This document shows, one piece after another, positions 16,987 through 24,938 of a stretch of 64,000 nt of DNA. Source of the DNA: G963678445 sp963678445. GTDB taxonomy: Bacteria > Hydrogenedentota > Hydrogenedentia > Hydrogenedentales > G963678445. Position 1 is the stretch's first letter. Each line of letters begins with the position of its first letter. The notes beneath the pieces are model-generated. The model was given only the letters and a program-made list of their open reading frames with translations. It was not told where the DNA came from and made no database searches. The DNA is taken from NCBI GenBank assembly GCA_963678445.1, contig OY782877.1, positions 744,001 to 808,000 of the forward strand, in the 5' to 3' direction. The translations under genes were made by a program, and so were the position numbers.

Positions 16987-17559
16987 GTGGAAAAAAAGTA
17001 TTTAAAAACTATTAATACGCTTGGTATCCCTGATACATTTTTCGATGATAAGAAGGGAACTGTCTATGCCAAATTAAAGGCGGCTAATAAAGCGCTTTCA
17101 GGATTTAAAGAAAACTTTAACGCTTTAGAAAAGGAAAACCTAAGTCCGATACGAAAAAGCAATCTGCGCTTTTTTTTGGAGAACATCGAAAATGTCGGAA
17201 ATGACGAAGACAAAGACATGATTTGTTATATCCTGAATATGTGTATGCATATTGCCAGTAGCGCCTTGCTCCTCCATAGTGAACCCAAAAACCTGAAAGC
17301 GGCGTTAAATGACCTTAAGAATGAGCTTGGAGAGGATGATGCGTCGTCACCGTTGGCGAGTGTAGTGCTATTCTGTTTGATTGAAAAAGCTAATAAAAGG
17401 ACCTCTAAAAAGAAAGCTAATAAAAGGACCTCTAAAAAGAAGGAGCAAAATGTCCCCAACGAAGATATAGCGGTTTTGCGTGATTGCCTAATACGTCTGA
17501 AATGGTTTATAGGGGATAAGGGAGTTAAAACCTTAGGAATGGATCTTAAGCAAGACTAA
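16987..17559 (+). CDS. Unrecognised helical protein of the TIR-associated block, with a Lys/Arg-rich repeat
   Basis: A roughly 190-residue, mostly helical cytoplasmic protein. I chose GTG 16987 because AAAAAGGA lies just before it; an in-frame ATG at 16963 has no ribosome binding site. About three quarters along there is a perfect tandem 9-residue repeat KANKRTSKK, encoded by a 27-base DNA duplication at about 17382-17437, which makes a very basic linker between two helical parts. It follows the previous gene by about 50 bases. The linker could bind nucleic acid or phospholipid (inference). I do not recognise the family. Confidence 0.7.
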   Translation: MEKKYLKTINTLGIPDTFFDDKKGTVYAKLKAANKALSGFKENFNALEKENLSPIRKSNLRFFLENIENVGNDEDKDMICYILNMCMHIASSALLLHSEPKNLKAALNDLKNELGEDDASSPLASVVLFCLIEKANKRTSKKKANKRTSKKKEQNVPNEDIAVLRDCLIRLKWFIGDKGVKTLGMDLKQD

Positions 17560-17594
17560 ATTTTTAGGCGTGATAGTGGTTTTAAATTTTCATA

Positions 17595-17624
17595 CAGACA
17601 GCCAGATTGCTTTTATATTATACT
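17595..17624 (+). promoter_or_regulatory. Possible separate promoter of the TIR gene
   Basis: CAGACA (four of six matches to TTGACA), 18 bases, TATACT, with a short leader before the ATG at 17642. If real, the TIR effector can be made independently of the upstream three genes. Confidence 0.4.
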
Positions 17625-17641
17625 AGTTTTTTGAGGTGCTT

Positions 17642-18226
17642 ATGGGGATTGTATTGGTAAATGAAAAAATAATAGAACTTCGTACTCGTGAAGAATATAA
17701 AGTCTTTGTAAGCTACCCAAGAGCTTCTTGCAGTTGGATCCTTAAACAAATCGAAAAAGACATCAAAAACTTATCTGCTTTACCCCTAACAGATCTACTA
17801 TTGTCTGAAAGAGACAAAAACCTATCTCCCAAAGAAGCCGTCGATATAGTCGATACAGAACTTGCTGTTTTACTTGAACTTGCAGATGAATATTGGATGG
17901 TGTTTTCGCCATCAGTAAAACTCTGTCTTCCAGAATTGACAGAAGAACGTTTTGTCTGTGGCTCATTAGAGCGTCCCTATATCTGGATGGAACTGGGCTT
18001 CATACGGTTTTCTGATATCAAAAAGAACACTCAACGGTCTATTTATTATCTTCTCCACGGGATAACCTCTGATGAATTTGAAGAGTTAACTCAGCATAGG
18101 CTTCCACCCAATAAAACCATGAGTTTTAGTCTTGATAGCAGTGAGAGTTACAATGAGTTATTGAAAGGGCTGAAAAACCGCGTGACAAAACATAATAAAA
18201 ATCTAGAACTGGCTAACAAGCTCTGA
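17642..18226 (+). CDS. TIR-domain protein, probable NAD-consuming or signalling effector
   Basis: A 194-residue protein that matches the bacterial stand-alone TIR type. The first strand is KVFVSY (20-25), followed by a helix and a D/E-rich region; the middle strand YWMVFSPSV (84-92) matches the usual 'LVLLTPES' strand; RPYIWMELGFIRF (111-123) corresponds to the conserved 'RPWVW.E.G' segment, with E117 the candidate catalytic Glu; IYYLLHGIT matches 'IVPVLHGLT', and PPN plus SYNELLKGLKNRV close the domain as in relatives. TIR enzymes of anti-phage systems hydrolyse NAD+. The ATG at 17642 follows GAGGTG. It is the last of four co-directional AT-rich genes, so it is probably the effector of the module. 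Whether it is an NADase cannot be read from sequence. Confidence 0.75.
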   Translation: MGIVLVNEKIIELRTREEYKVFVSYPRASCSWILKQIEKDIKNLSALPLTDLLLSERDKNLSPKEAVDIVDTELAVLLELADEYWMVFSPSVKLCLPELTEERFVCGSLERPYIWMELGFIRFSDIKKNTQRSIYYLLHGITSDEFEELTQHRLPPNKTMSFSLDSSESYNELLKGLKNRVTKHNKNLELANKL

Positions 18227-18449
18227 GCGCTCTTTTTATCGCTGTTTTTTACAACTTTTTTTGTGTTTTCTTGTAAAGCTGTACATTAGGGGCTCGATGG
18301 AGATTTTTAGGGGCAAGCTGTAACAGTCTCAAGCGGGGTGTTGTGTAAGAAGTTACTTGGTTGTGGATGTCTGCTATTCGTGAGGTCGAGGTGAGGGGCT
18401 GCGGGGCTGTCTGTAGCGGGTATCGCCATGCGAGCACCACGGCTTTCCT

Positions 18450-18554
18450 CGTGACGAAGTTATACTTCGTTACGCACTTCTCTCCGAAGCTTTGCTTCGT
18501 AATGCCTGGGCAAATAGTTTTAACGTTACCAAGTTCAACTTGGTACCGAAAACG
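18450..18554 (+). repeat. Family D three-hairpin block
   Basis: In order: CGTGACGAAG-TTATA-CTTCGTTACG, CCGAAGCTTTGCTTCG, a conserved CTGGGCAAATAGTTTTAACG and CGTTACCAAGTTCAACTTGG. The order matches 21381-21483. The surrounding non-coding 18227-18622 otherwise holds only the terminator below. Confidence 0.85.
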
Positions 18555-18585
18555 AAAAGAAGCCAGAGCGAGGAACGCTCTGGCT
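18550..18585 (-). terminator. Terminator of the WD40 gene
   Basis: A perfect 10-bp stem AGCCAGAGCG/CGCTCTGGCT with a 5-base loop is followed on the minus strand by CTTCTTTTCGTTTTC. It lies about 40 bases past the stop codon at 18623. Confidence 0.7.
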
Positions 18586-18622
18586 AAGAATGTACTCGGT
18601 ATGGGTGGCCAGGTATAGAGGT

Positions 18623-21196
18623 TTAGTCGGTATTAGCTGCCCCTGGACAGAATCCTTCGTCGGAATGGGCATCGGTGCAGGTGTGGTAGCCGTTGGTATT
18701 GAAGAATTGGATCACCCGGAGCAGTTCTGTCAGGGTGATTTCCCAGGCGGGCAGGGCATAGTCGCCGGTATGGCGGTTGCAGTTGCAGACGGCATAGGCG
18801 CCGGGGGTATACCCGTCTTCGCTTGCTTCTTCTTTTGCAGCGCAGTGGTAGCCGCCGGAGTTATAAAGTTGGATAAAGCGCAACAGTTCACTCAGGCTGA
18901 TGGTGTTGTCGGGTGCGCCGTCGAAATCGCTGCTATGGGACGGGGTCACCGCCCAGATGTTTACGGAGGAATTCGGCGAAACGGTTGCCAGGTATTGACC
19001 GTCGGGCGACCAGCTCAACGCATTGGCGTGAGGGTCCGTCCCATACTTCTGGAAGTAGAGGTCGGAAAGGGAAGTGGCCAGTTGGGTGCTAATCGTGGGT
19101 GCTAACTGAGTGTTCCAGATATTGACGGCGGGCAACGTGTCCTCGCTGCCATCGGGCACAAAGGCGGTTGCCAGGAAACGGCCATTTGCGGACCAGGCCA
19201 TGGAACCTACCGTGCTTGTGGCATCCTCAAAGACAACAATAGTCTCGCCAAATTGGGGAGATTCGGGGTCGGCATTTCGAATTGTGAGTGCTTCGGTTTC
19301 ACCCGACATGCAACCGATCATAGCCCCGCATGCGAGCATCTGACCGTCTGGGCTGAATGCCAACGACGCCGTAGGAAAGCCCAAAGTAAGCAAGGACTGC
19401 CATTCTTCCTCTGGAGAGGCCGTGAACTCCCAGAGAATGGTCTCACCGCTATACACATAACAGTCCCACCCCCTGTCCAGGGCTGCTGAACCAATGGCAA
19501 GGCGTTGTCCATCGGGCGACCAGACAATGGCCTTGACTCGTCCCGTGTGCCCATCCAAATAATGACGCGCCTCGCCATAGCTTTCCGATTGCAGATCCAT
19601 ATCCCACAAGGTTACGCGCACATCGCAAACCTCCAGACCAGTTTCACCTTCTGCATCCCAGTCGTCATTGTAGCGACCTGCGCCGGTGGCCAAAAGCTTT
19701 CCATCGGGCGACCAGGCCGATGCATCGACCCATTCCCTGCCATCGCTTAGCTGGAAAAGCGCCGTCGCATAACCTTCCGACGTCAAATCGACATCCCAGA
19801 CAATAATTTTGGCATCGGTTCCGGTAGTGGCCAAACGTTTCGAATCCGGCGACCAGGAAACCGATTGGACCATGCCCTCATGTCCGGCCAACACAACAGG
19901 CGCTTGCCCCTGCAACGGCGCCGTCCACAATTCAACCTTGCCGGAAACTGTACCTGCAGCAAGCTGTTTTCCATCGGGCGACCAGGCGAGCGAAAGACCT
20001 GCGTACGCAATTTGCGTGCCCTCCACATTGAGCTGCTGCGTGTAGGTGGACGATGCCGCATCCACATCCCATACACGTATTCCATATCCGGCACTGAGCA
20101 GTTTCCGTCCATCAGGCGACCACGCTACGCTGTAGATGTGGGAAAACGCTGGCGGGGTTAAAGATTCTACTTCCGCGCCATAGTTCGCGGACGCCGGGTC
20201 CATATCCCACAACGCCGCTACCGAAGTCGGAGCTGACAGTTTTCGAACTGCCGTGGCCAAGCGTTTCCCATCGGGCGACCACGCTGCCGCATTAAACGCC
20301 CGCGCGTTCATCTGCTGCAGACACGCGCCATACGTCGCCGAATCCGGCGCTACATTCCATACACACATAACGTCATCCCCACCCCGGAACGAAAACAATT
20401 GCGTTGCATCCGACGACCACCCCAAACACTGCGGCGCTTGCTCCACCGCATGCGTCAACACCTGCACCCGTTGCACGGCGTTCACAGCGCCCGCGTCATA
20501 CGCATAAAGCCAGATATCCATCTGGGAGAGGCCGACCGCCAAACGCGAGTCCGCCGTGGACCAGGCCGCACTGATAAACGAAACCGTATCGTCTTCAATC
20601 GCAAACAACTGCGTCCCATACGCCGCAGAATCCTGCGCGATATTCCATGCAGTGAGTTTTCCCGCAGAAACCACGGCAAGCCTCGCGCTGTCCTGCGACC
20701 ACGACAACGCATCCACCCGATCCTCCGCATCGAGCAGGTGGAGGGATTCCAGAACAGCGGCCCCGTCCAAGGTCCAGATTTCCACCGCGCCATCCGTGCG
20801 CGCAAGCGCTATCTGCGACGCATCCGGCGCAAGCGCAAAGCGATAGATCTTCTTCTTTGTCAACGTCAACGGCAACACCTGCGCCGACAAATCGTCATTC
20901 CACATGGAAAGCGCCCCCGACGCATCCAACGCAACAATACGCGCCCCATCCGAACTATACTGCACATCCTCCACCACATCCATCCATTGCAGAGACACCT
21001 CCGGCGCTGCGATTTCCGCATAGCCCGAACCATCAAACGCACAACACAACACAAACAATAGCCATGCCAGCACCCCGCCCCCCCTTATTCCCGCCTTGCC
21101 TGCCCAACCGCCACGACAACACAATACGCGACTATACCAAGGACGACGCCCATTACTTGAAACAGATACCAACCCGCACGACGCTTCACGACCCAT
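18623..21196 (-). CDS. Secreted WD40-repeat protein with C-terminal doubled ELLR module
   Basis: An 857-residue protein with an Arg-rich start and a hydrophobic segment (VLAWLLFVLCCAF, about 42-54) that works as a signal or anchor. Residues ~65-720 are a long run of WD40-type blades; the phrase 'W(S/A)PDG(K/Q)xLA' recurs roughly a dozen times (WSPDGKRLATA, WSPDGKQLAAG, WSPDGQRLAIG...), enough for two beta-propellers. The end has LSELLRFIQLYNSGGYHC, DGYTPG, LTELLRVIQFFNTNGYHTC and EGFCPG, the module shared with the LRR protein at 4973-7195. WD40 proteins act as interaction platforms; no catalytic domain is visible. ATG 21196 (GGGAGAG) is preferred to a GTG at 21220. Confidence 0.88.
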   Translation of the reverse strand: MGREASCGLVSVSSNGRRPWYSRVLCCRGGWAGKAGIRGGGVLAWLLFVLCCAFDGSGYAEIAAPEVSLQWMDVVEDVQYSSDGARIVALDASGALSMWNDDLSAQVLPLTLTKKKIYRFALAPDASQIALARTDGAVEIWTLDGAAVLESLHLLDAEDRVDALSWSQDSARLAVVSAGKLTAWNIAQDSAAYGTQLFAIEDDTVSFISAAWSTADSRLAVGLSQMDIWLYAYDAGAVNAVQRVQVLTHAVEQAPQCLGWSSDATQLFSFRGGDDVMCVWNVAPDSATYGACLQQMNARAFNAAAWSPDGKRLATAVRKLSAPTSVAALWDMDPASANYGAEVESLTPPAFSHIYSVAWSPDGRKLLSAGYGIRVWDVDAASSTYTQQLNVEGTQIAYAGLSLAWSPDGKQLAAGTVSGKVELWTAPLQGQAPVVLAGHEGMVQSVSWSPDSKRLATTGTDAKIIVWDVDLTSEGYATALFQLSDGREWVDASAWSPDGKLLATGAGRYNDDWDAEGETGLEVCDVRVTLWDMDLQSESYGEARHYLDGHTGRVKAIVWSPDGQRLAIGSAALDRGWDCYVYSGETILWEFTASPEEEWQSLLTLGFPTASLAFSPDGQMLACGAMIGCMSGETEALTIRNADPESPQFGETIVVFEDATSTVGSMAWSANGRFLATAFVPDGSEDTLPAVNIWNTQLAPTISTQLATSLSDLYFQKYGTDPHANALSWSPDGQYLATVSPNSSVNIWAVTPSHSSDFDGAPDNTISLSELLRFIQLYNSGGYHCAAKEEASEDGYTPGAYAVCNCNRHTGDYALPAWEITLTELLRVIQFFNTNGYHTCTDAHSDEGFCPGAANTD

Positions 21197-21380
21197 AATA
21201 CGCTCTCCCAATCCACCCACTGCTTTACGAAACCTTTCAGCAAAAATATTCTAGCAAGCTCACTATACGTACCGTATTATGCCTGCATGCATGGTATTTT
21301 TCCTAATTACAAATTTTCCGCAGCGCAGTGATTTCGGGCGCATACTAACCTCTACGTGAGGTGGCCGGGAATTTTTCCCT

Positions 21381-21483
21381 CGTTACGAGGTTATGCTTCG
21401 TCACGCACTTGTCTCCGAAGCTTTGCTTCGTAATCCTGGGCAAATAGTTTTAACGTTACCAAGTTGAACTTTGGTAACGAGAG
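21381..21483 (+). repeat. Family D three-hairpin block
   Basis: CGTTACGAGG-TTATG-CTTCGTCACG, CCGAAGCTTTGCTTCG, CTGGGCAAATAGTTTTAACG and GTTACCAAGTTGAACTTTGG. The last hairpin carries one inserted T compared with 18450-18554. The rest of 21197-21572 holds the HigBA promoter region. Confidence 0.85.
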
Positions 21484-21515
21484 CGAAAAAATAATGCGTT
21501 TCTCCTTCCCTCGAT

Positions 21516-21544
21516 TTGACACAGAACGTTTTTGGTTGTACTCT
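21516..21544 (+). promoter_or_regulatory. Promoter of the HigBA toxin-antitoxin operon
   Basis: TTGACA, 17 bases and a weak TACTCT; start expected near 21551, close to the toxin ATG at 21573. A palindrome overlaps the -10 end (next entry). Confidence 0.6.
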
Positions 21545-21556
21545 TAAGGTGCAACC
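21534..21556. promoter_or_regulatory. Imperfect palindrome over the HigBA -10 region, candidate HigA operator
   Basis: GGTTGTACTCT-T-AAGGTGCAACC: the two 11-base arms match at 8 positions. Antitoxins of the HigA family autoregulate by binding palindromes over their promoter, and this site is placed as expected. Confidence 0.5.
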
Positions 21557-21572
21557 CAACGAGATAAATTTA

Positions 21573-21851
21573 ATGATTAAAACGTTCAAAGATGCGCGTA
21601 CCGAAAGAATTTGGAATGGACAGCGCGTAAAGATTCCCGCTGACATACAGCGCAAGGCGCTCTTGAAGCTGCGTTACATTTATGTCGCCAAAGCGGTGGA
21701 CGATTTGCGTCTCCCGCCTGGAAACAGACTGGAGAAACTCAGCGGCGACCGCAAAGGACAACATTCGATACGGGTGAACAAACAGTACCGTATTTGTTTC
21801 AAATGGACGCAGACGGGAGCAGAAGACGTTGAATTCACGGACTACCATTAG
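21573..21851 (+). CDS. higB: HigB/GraT-family ribosome-dependent mRNA-cleaving toxin
   Basis: A 92-residue RelE/HigB-fold toxin. Motifs fit the plasmid-maintenance 'killer' family: IKTFKDARTERIWNG at the start, RKALLKLRYIYVAKAVDDLRLPPGNRLEKLSGDRKGQHSIRVNKQYRI, then a final WTQTGAEDVEFTDYH strand. HigB toxins cleave mRNA at the ribosome and are blocked by HigA. The ATG at 21573 is the start of the family; an upstream extension to 21516 would run through the promoter. The gene is 26 bases before higA, the usual toxin-first order. Confidence 0.92.
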   Translation: MIKTFKDARTERIWNGQRVKIPADIQRKALLKLRYIYVAKAVDDLRLPPGNRLEKLSGDRKGQHSIRVNKQYRICFKWTQTGAEDVEFTDYH

Positions 21852-21877
21852 GTGGCGTGGCATAAGGATATACACCC

Positions 21878-22165
21878 ATGAAAAACATTGCTAACGTACA
21901 TCCCGGCGAGGCATTGCAGGAGTTCCTGGAGGACTACGAGTTAACGCAGAGTCGTCTGGCGCGCGAACTGCGCGTTCCGGCACGTCGGATTAACGCTATA
22001 GTCAAAGGTGAGCGCAGCATCACTGCTGATACCGCAGTGCGCCTTGCCCGGTACTTCGGCAACTCCGCCGATTTCTGGCTGGGTCTTCAAGAACTCTACG
22101 ATATCCGCGAAGCACAAACCCGCCTTGCCAACGAACTTGCACTGATTCACCCCATCGCTTCATAA
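21878..22165 (+). CDS. higA: HigA-family antitoxin, XRE-type DNA-binding protein
   Basis: A 95-residue HigA/VapI-family antitoxin with the family's HPGEALQEFLEDYELTQSRL start, HTH with RVPARRINAIVKGERSIT and TADTAVRLARYFGNSADFWLGLQ. It neutralises HigB and represses the shared promoter, probably through the palindrome at 21534-21556. It follows the toxin in the same transcript and has a typical length. Confidence 0.94.
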   Translation: MKNIANVHPGEALQEFLEDYELTQSRLARELRVPARRINAIVKGERSITADTAVRLARYFGNSADFWLGLQELYDIREAQTRLANELALIHPIAS

Positions 22166-22175
22166 AAACGCCTGT

Positions 22176-23180
22176 TCAACCACGATTGTTGGGAGCGTCC
22201 TCCTTCTTGGGGAACTTGGGCCAGCGCAGATGGCGTCTGACAAGGGCTTCCGTCGTTTTTTTCACCAGGTAGCCGCCTGGATTTTTCAGTTCGCCCAGGT
22301 CTTTGGCCTTGCGCGTTTGCGGGTTTGCACAGTCCTCCGCGTACTTCACATGCGCCTCCAGTTCAGACAAGCGTCCACCGCTCTTTTCGTATTCACTGAA
22401 CACTTTCCGCCACCATTGCAGCCAGGCACGTTCACCTGTGAGGGCGACAGCCCGCGCTGCAAGGGCGGCAGGACCGTCCCGTTTCCCGATAGCGGATGTT
22501 AATCCGCCAATATCGACTTCGCCGACGTGGGTGGGCGCTGCGCTTCTGGCCCCCTTGCGTTTGTGTTGTGCGCTTCGCGGCGCCTTTGGGGTATTGGCAT
22601 CGGTATTGGTATTGGCACAGGTATCGACATTGGTATCGGTATCGGCAGTGTGTTTTTCTGCGCCTTGCTGCGTTTCTTGTGTGCACGCCGTGCGCCTTGC
22701 TGCGCTTTCCTGCGTTTCTTGTGCGCACAAAGCAGAATCGCAGGCGGCATCCGCAGCATTCACATACGAAACTTCCTGCAAGAGCTGTTTGAAGCCCTGC
22801 TCAATCGCGGGACGCTCCGTTTTTGACAAGCGTGAAAAACGCGGCATGGTACCGTCGGCAAAAAGGAGCACATTGCGCGCCAGAAACAGATGCACCGCAT
22901 CCTCACAATGGTCCGGCCAGTCGTGCACAATCAGGCGGTGCGTTTCACTGCGTTCCAACCAGCCCGAATCCACCAACGCATCAATCAACCTTGCCGGTTC
23001 CTCCCCCCAGAAGACCCCATCCGCAATATCCTCATCCTGGTAGCGTCCCACGTCGCCCGTCGGCGCAAACTGCGCAACAAAATGCCAGAGCGCCTCCAGC
23101 ACCCCGATAGCGATCAACTGTCCGCCGACCCGGCGTCCAAGACGACGTACCTTTGGATGATTCGGCGTGTTTCTTTTCAT
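22176..23180 (-). CDS. Phage replication-like protein with a low-complexity linker
   Basis: A 334-residue protein of unknown function. The N-terminal ~110 residues (RRLGRRVGGQLIAIGVLEAL, then QDEDIADGVFWGEE, LERSETHRLIVHDWPDHCED, LARNVLLFADGTMPRFSRL) resemble the helical N-domain found in phage and prophage replication proteins; the C-terminal ~100 residues (WLQWWRKVFSEYEKSGGRLSELEAHVKYAEDC...NPGGYLVKKTTEAL) resemble the DnaD/phage helicase-loader-like C-terminal end. In between lies a Thr/Asp/Asn/Lys-rich linker with a near-periodic TDTNVDTCANTNTDANT segment. ATG 23180 has the strong site GGAGGAGG. It is convergent with higBA, with only 10 bases between the ends. A remnant of a prophage is possible, but no other phage genes are present. 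Confidence 0.6.
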   Translation of the reverse strand: MKRNTPNHPKVRRLGRRVGGQLIAIGVLEALWHFVAQFAPTGDVGRYQDEDIADGVFWGEEPARLIDALVDSGWLERSETHRLIVHDWPDHCEDAVHLFLARNVLLFADGTMPRFSRLSKTERPAIEQGFKQLLQEVSYVNAADAACDSALCAQETQESAARRTACTQETQQGAEKHTADTDTNVDTCANTNTDANTPKAPRSAQHKRKGARSAAPTHVGEVDIGGLTSAIGKRDGPAALAARAVALTGERAWLQWWRKVFSEYEKSGGRLSELEAHVKYAEDCANPQTRKAKDLGELKNPGGYLVKKTTEALVRRHLRWPKFPKKEDAPNNRG

Positions 23181-23221
23181 TCCCCAGACCTCCTCCAAAA
23201 GAAACGAATATATTTCCAGGT

Positions 23222-23349
23222 TAGTGACTGACACTTCAAAAGGGGTAATAAAAAGCGAAATTTTTGCTGTGCTCAGGGATGGTAAGGACCATAAATATTG
23301 CCGGTGGCGCTGGCCACTTGGTTGTGGTCCCTGGACCACGTTAGACACT
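23222..23349 (-). repeat. Family A dispersed palindromic element
   Basis: GTGACTGACACTTC, AATAAAAAGCGAAAT, AGGGATGGTAAGGACCATAA, GGTGGCGCTGGCCAC and GTGGTCCCTGGACCAC, then ACGTTAGACACT. Here the loop reads CCTG rather than GCTG, but both arms pair. Confidence 0.85.
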
Positions 23350-23669
23350 ATCTTCTACCCCCCTATCCTTAGAGGTCAGCGCGTTGCAGTATTTTTCGTT
23401 CCTTCCAATCCGCTGAAGGCATAGTTTGTATCAGGCAGTACTATTTGCATACAGTAGCGTATGTAGACAAATATGCCCTGCAAGGTGATATTCGGCATAG
23501 GCCTTTGCGGCTTAGCGGCTTTGCGTGCGGTTTTTCCTCAACGCAGAGACGCAGAGTACGCGAAGGTATGAAATGAACTGAGAACCTCTTTTCCATACAC
23601 GAATATCGCCTTAGTTAAATCCTTCTTTGTCTTGTTAGCCTTGCCCTAAAAAAGGGGAGAAAAATAGAA
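23350..23669. other. Non-coding region with a degenerate repeat remnant
   Basis: The stretch contains AACGCAGAGACGCAGAGTACG, an imperfect tandem ACGCAGAG, around 23536-23560, a type often seen in intergenic regions of this kind of genome. There is no clear promoter; the leader of the next gene has GGGGAGAAAAATAG before its ATG. Confidence 0.4.
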
Positions 23670-24938
23670 ATGGAGCGACCCGGTAGTAAGTTTTTGCTAA
23701 GTATCTTTTTCTTCGTGGCGATTTTGCTATGTATTTTTTGGGGTGTTGTGGAGCACAAATACGCGATGGTCGTTTCCGAACTTGAGGAAATTGAAGGTGC
23801 GCTTCCGCCAATACCCTGGGATGAAAGGCTACGATATTTTGCAGAACCTGTTGAGGAGGACGTTGCTGGTGTACGGGATAGTTCTTCGGCTCTTAATCGA
23901 CAGCTTGATGAAATGATCGCAAAATACAAGGGAAGCGATGAGGGGTGGGAAGAGCTGTTTGAAAAGGAGGAGCTATGGTTGCCTGGACTGTTGGAGGAAA
24001 TTGATGCATGGCGAACCACCAGCGAATCCCTGCCCTTGCAAAGACGCTCTGTATATGAGGAAGTATTATGTAATGAATTGCTTTTAATAGCTGCACGTAA
24101 GGCGGCAGAGGAAAACAGGAAAAATATAGTATCCACATGTCTTGAGCTGATTTTTGCAAGCGCAGTGAAACTGGAAGGGCAGCCTTGGTCAGGGTCACGC
24201 AGGGCGTTGCATAGTACTATTGGGAAGGTTTTTACGATTTTTCAATCATTGGACGCATCTTTTTATACCGATGAAAAAAAGCGGCTTCCTTTTCAAAAGT
24301 ACCTGCTGGCCTTAAACAATTCTCAAGAGACCTTCGCAAAAACAATAGCAACAGAACGTGTTTCATCCTTCAAGAATTTTAGCGGCCAGGACAAGCCTCA
24401 AATACGCACTAAAATGTTCGGTATGCTCCCCAGTGCTATGGTGCGCTTCCTATATCCTATTCTGCGACCATTGCGTTGCTATGATCTCAACCAGTCCACG
24501 CTTCCTTTTCTCAAAGCGGCACAGTGCGCCACGACATGCGGAACGGCCTGGAACAACTGTTTAGAAACTTTCGATGATACATCGTTCCCATTACCGTATC
24601 ATGAATTTGCAGAAAGCATGGCCAAAATGATGCTCCGAAAAGAAGCAACTTTCCGTATCCAGATAGTGATGCTATCCTGTGCGTTGTTCATGCCAATCCA
24701 TCTCGGCACACCAGATACTCACTGCGCATCACAAATTATTGCTCCCTACTTGGAAAACCAAAAGATGGAAGATGCGGAGAAGGATATGATTCTGTGCATG
24801 TTGGAAACCATGACCTGTGTTGTAAATGATGAAGGGCTACAACTTGTCGCCTATAATCCAGTCGATAATCAGGAGATTATCTTTCAGCTTTGTGGGGGGG
24901 CGGTTCCTGCGTCGACGCCTAGCAGGGTGACGAGTTGA
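23670..24938 (+). CDS. Unrecognised membrane-anchored protein
   Basis: A 422-residue protein with one hydrophobic segment at about residues 9-27 and a large, mostly helical remainder. The first part after the anchor is rich in Glu (ELEEIEGALPPIPWDERLRYF); the Cys-rich region CATTCGTAWNNC lies around residue 290-305. It shows no family I recognise. The last ~18 residues overlap the 3' end of the response regulator gene on the other strand by 55 bases, and the reading frame there is Gly/Pro-rich and unlike the rest; the gene may originally have ended near FQLCGG and been extended by a rearrangement. It is a single gene. Confidence 0.6.
   Translation: MERPGSKFLLSIFFFVAILLCIFWGVVEHKYAMVVSELEEIEGALPPIPWDERLRYFAEPVEEDVAGVRDSSSALNRQLDEMIAKYKGSDEGWEELFEKEELWLPGLLEEIDAWRTTSESLPLQRRSVYEEVLCNELLLIAARKAAEENRKNIVSTCLELIFASAVKLEGQPWSGSRRALHSTIGKVFTIFQSLDASFYTDEKKRLPFQKYLLALNNSQETFAKTIATERVSSFKNFSGQDKPQIRTKMFGMLPSAMVRFLYPILRPLRCYDLNQSTLPFLKAAQCATTCGTAWNNCLETFDDTSFPLPYHEFAESMAKMMLRKEATFRIQIVMLSCALFMPIHLGTPDTHCASQIIAPYLENQKMEDAEKDMILCMLETMTCVVNDEGLQLVAYNPVDNQEIIFQLCGGAVPASTPSRVTS

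Noticed and set aside
14372..18226. tRNA-Ala as an att site of an integrative element
   Set aside because: No integrase and no second copy of the tRNA 3' end (for example CGGCTCCACCA) was found downstream; the AT-rich block may still be acquired DNA, but boundaries are not visible.
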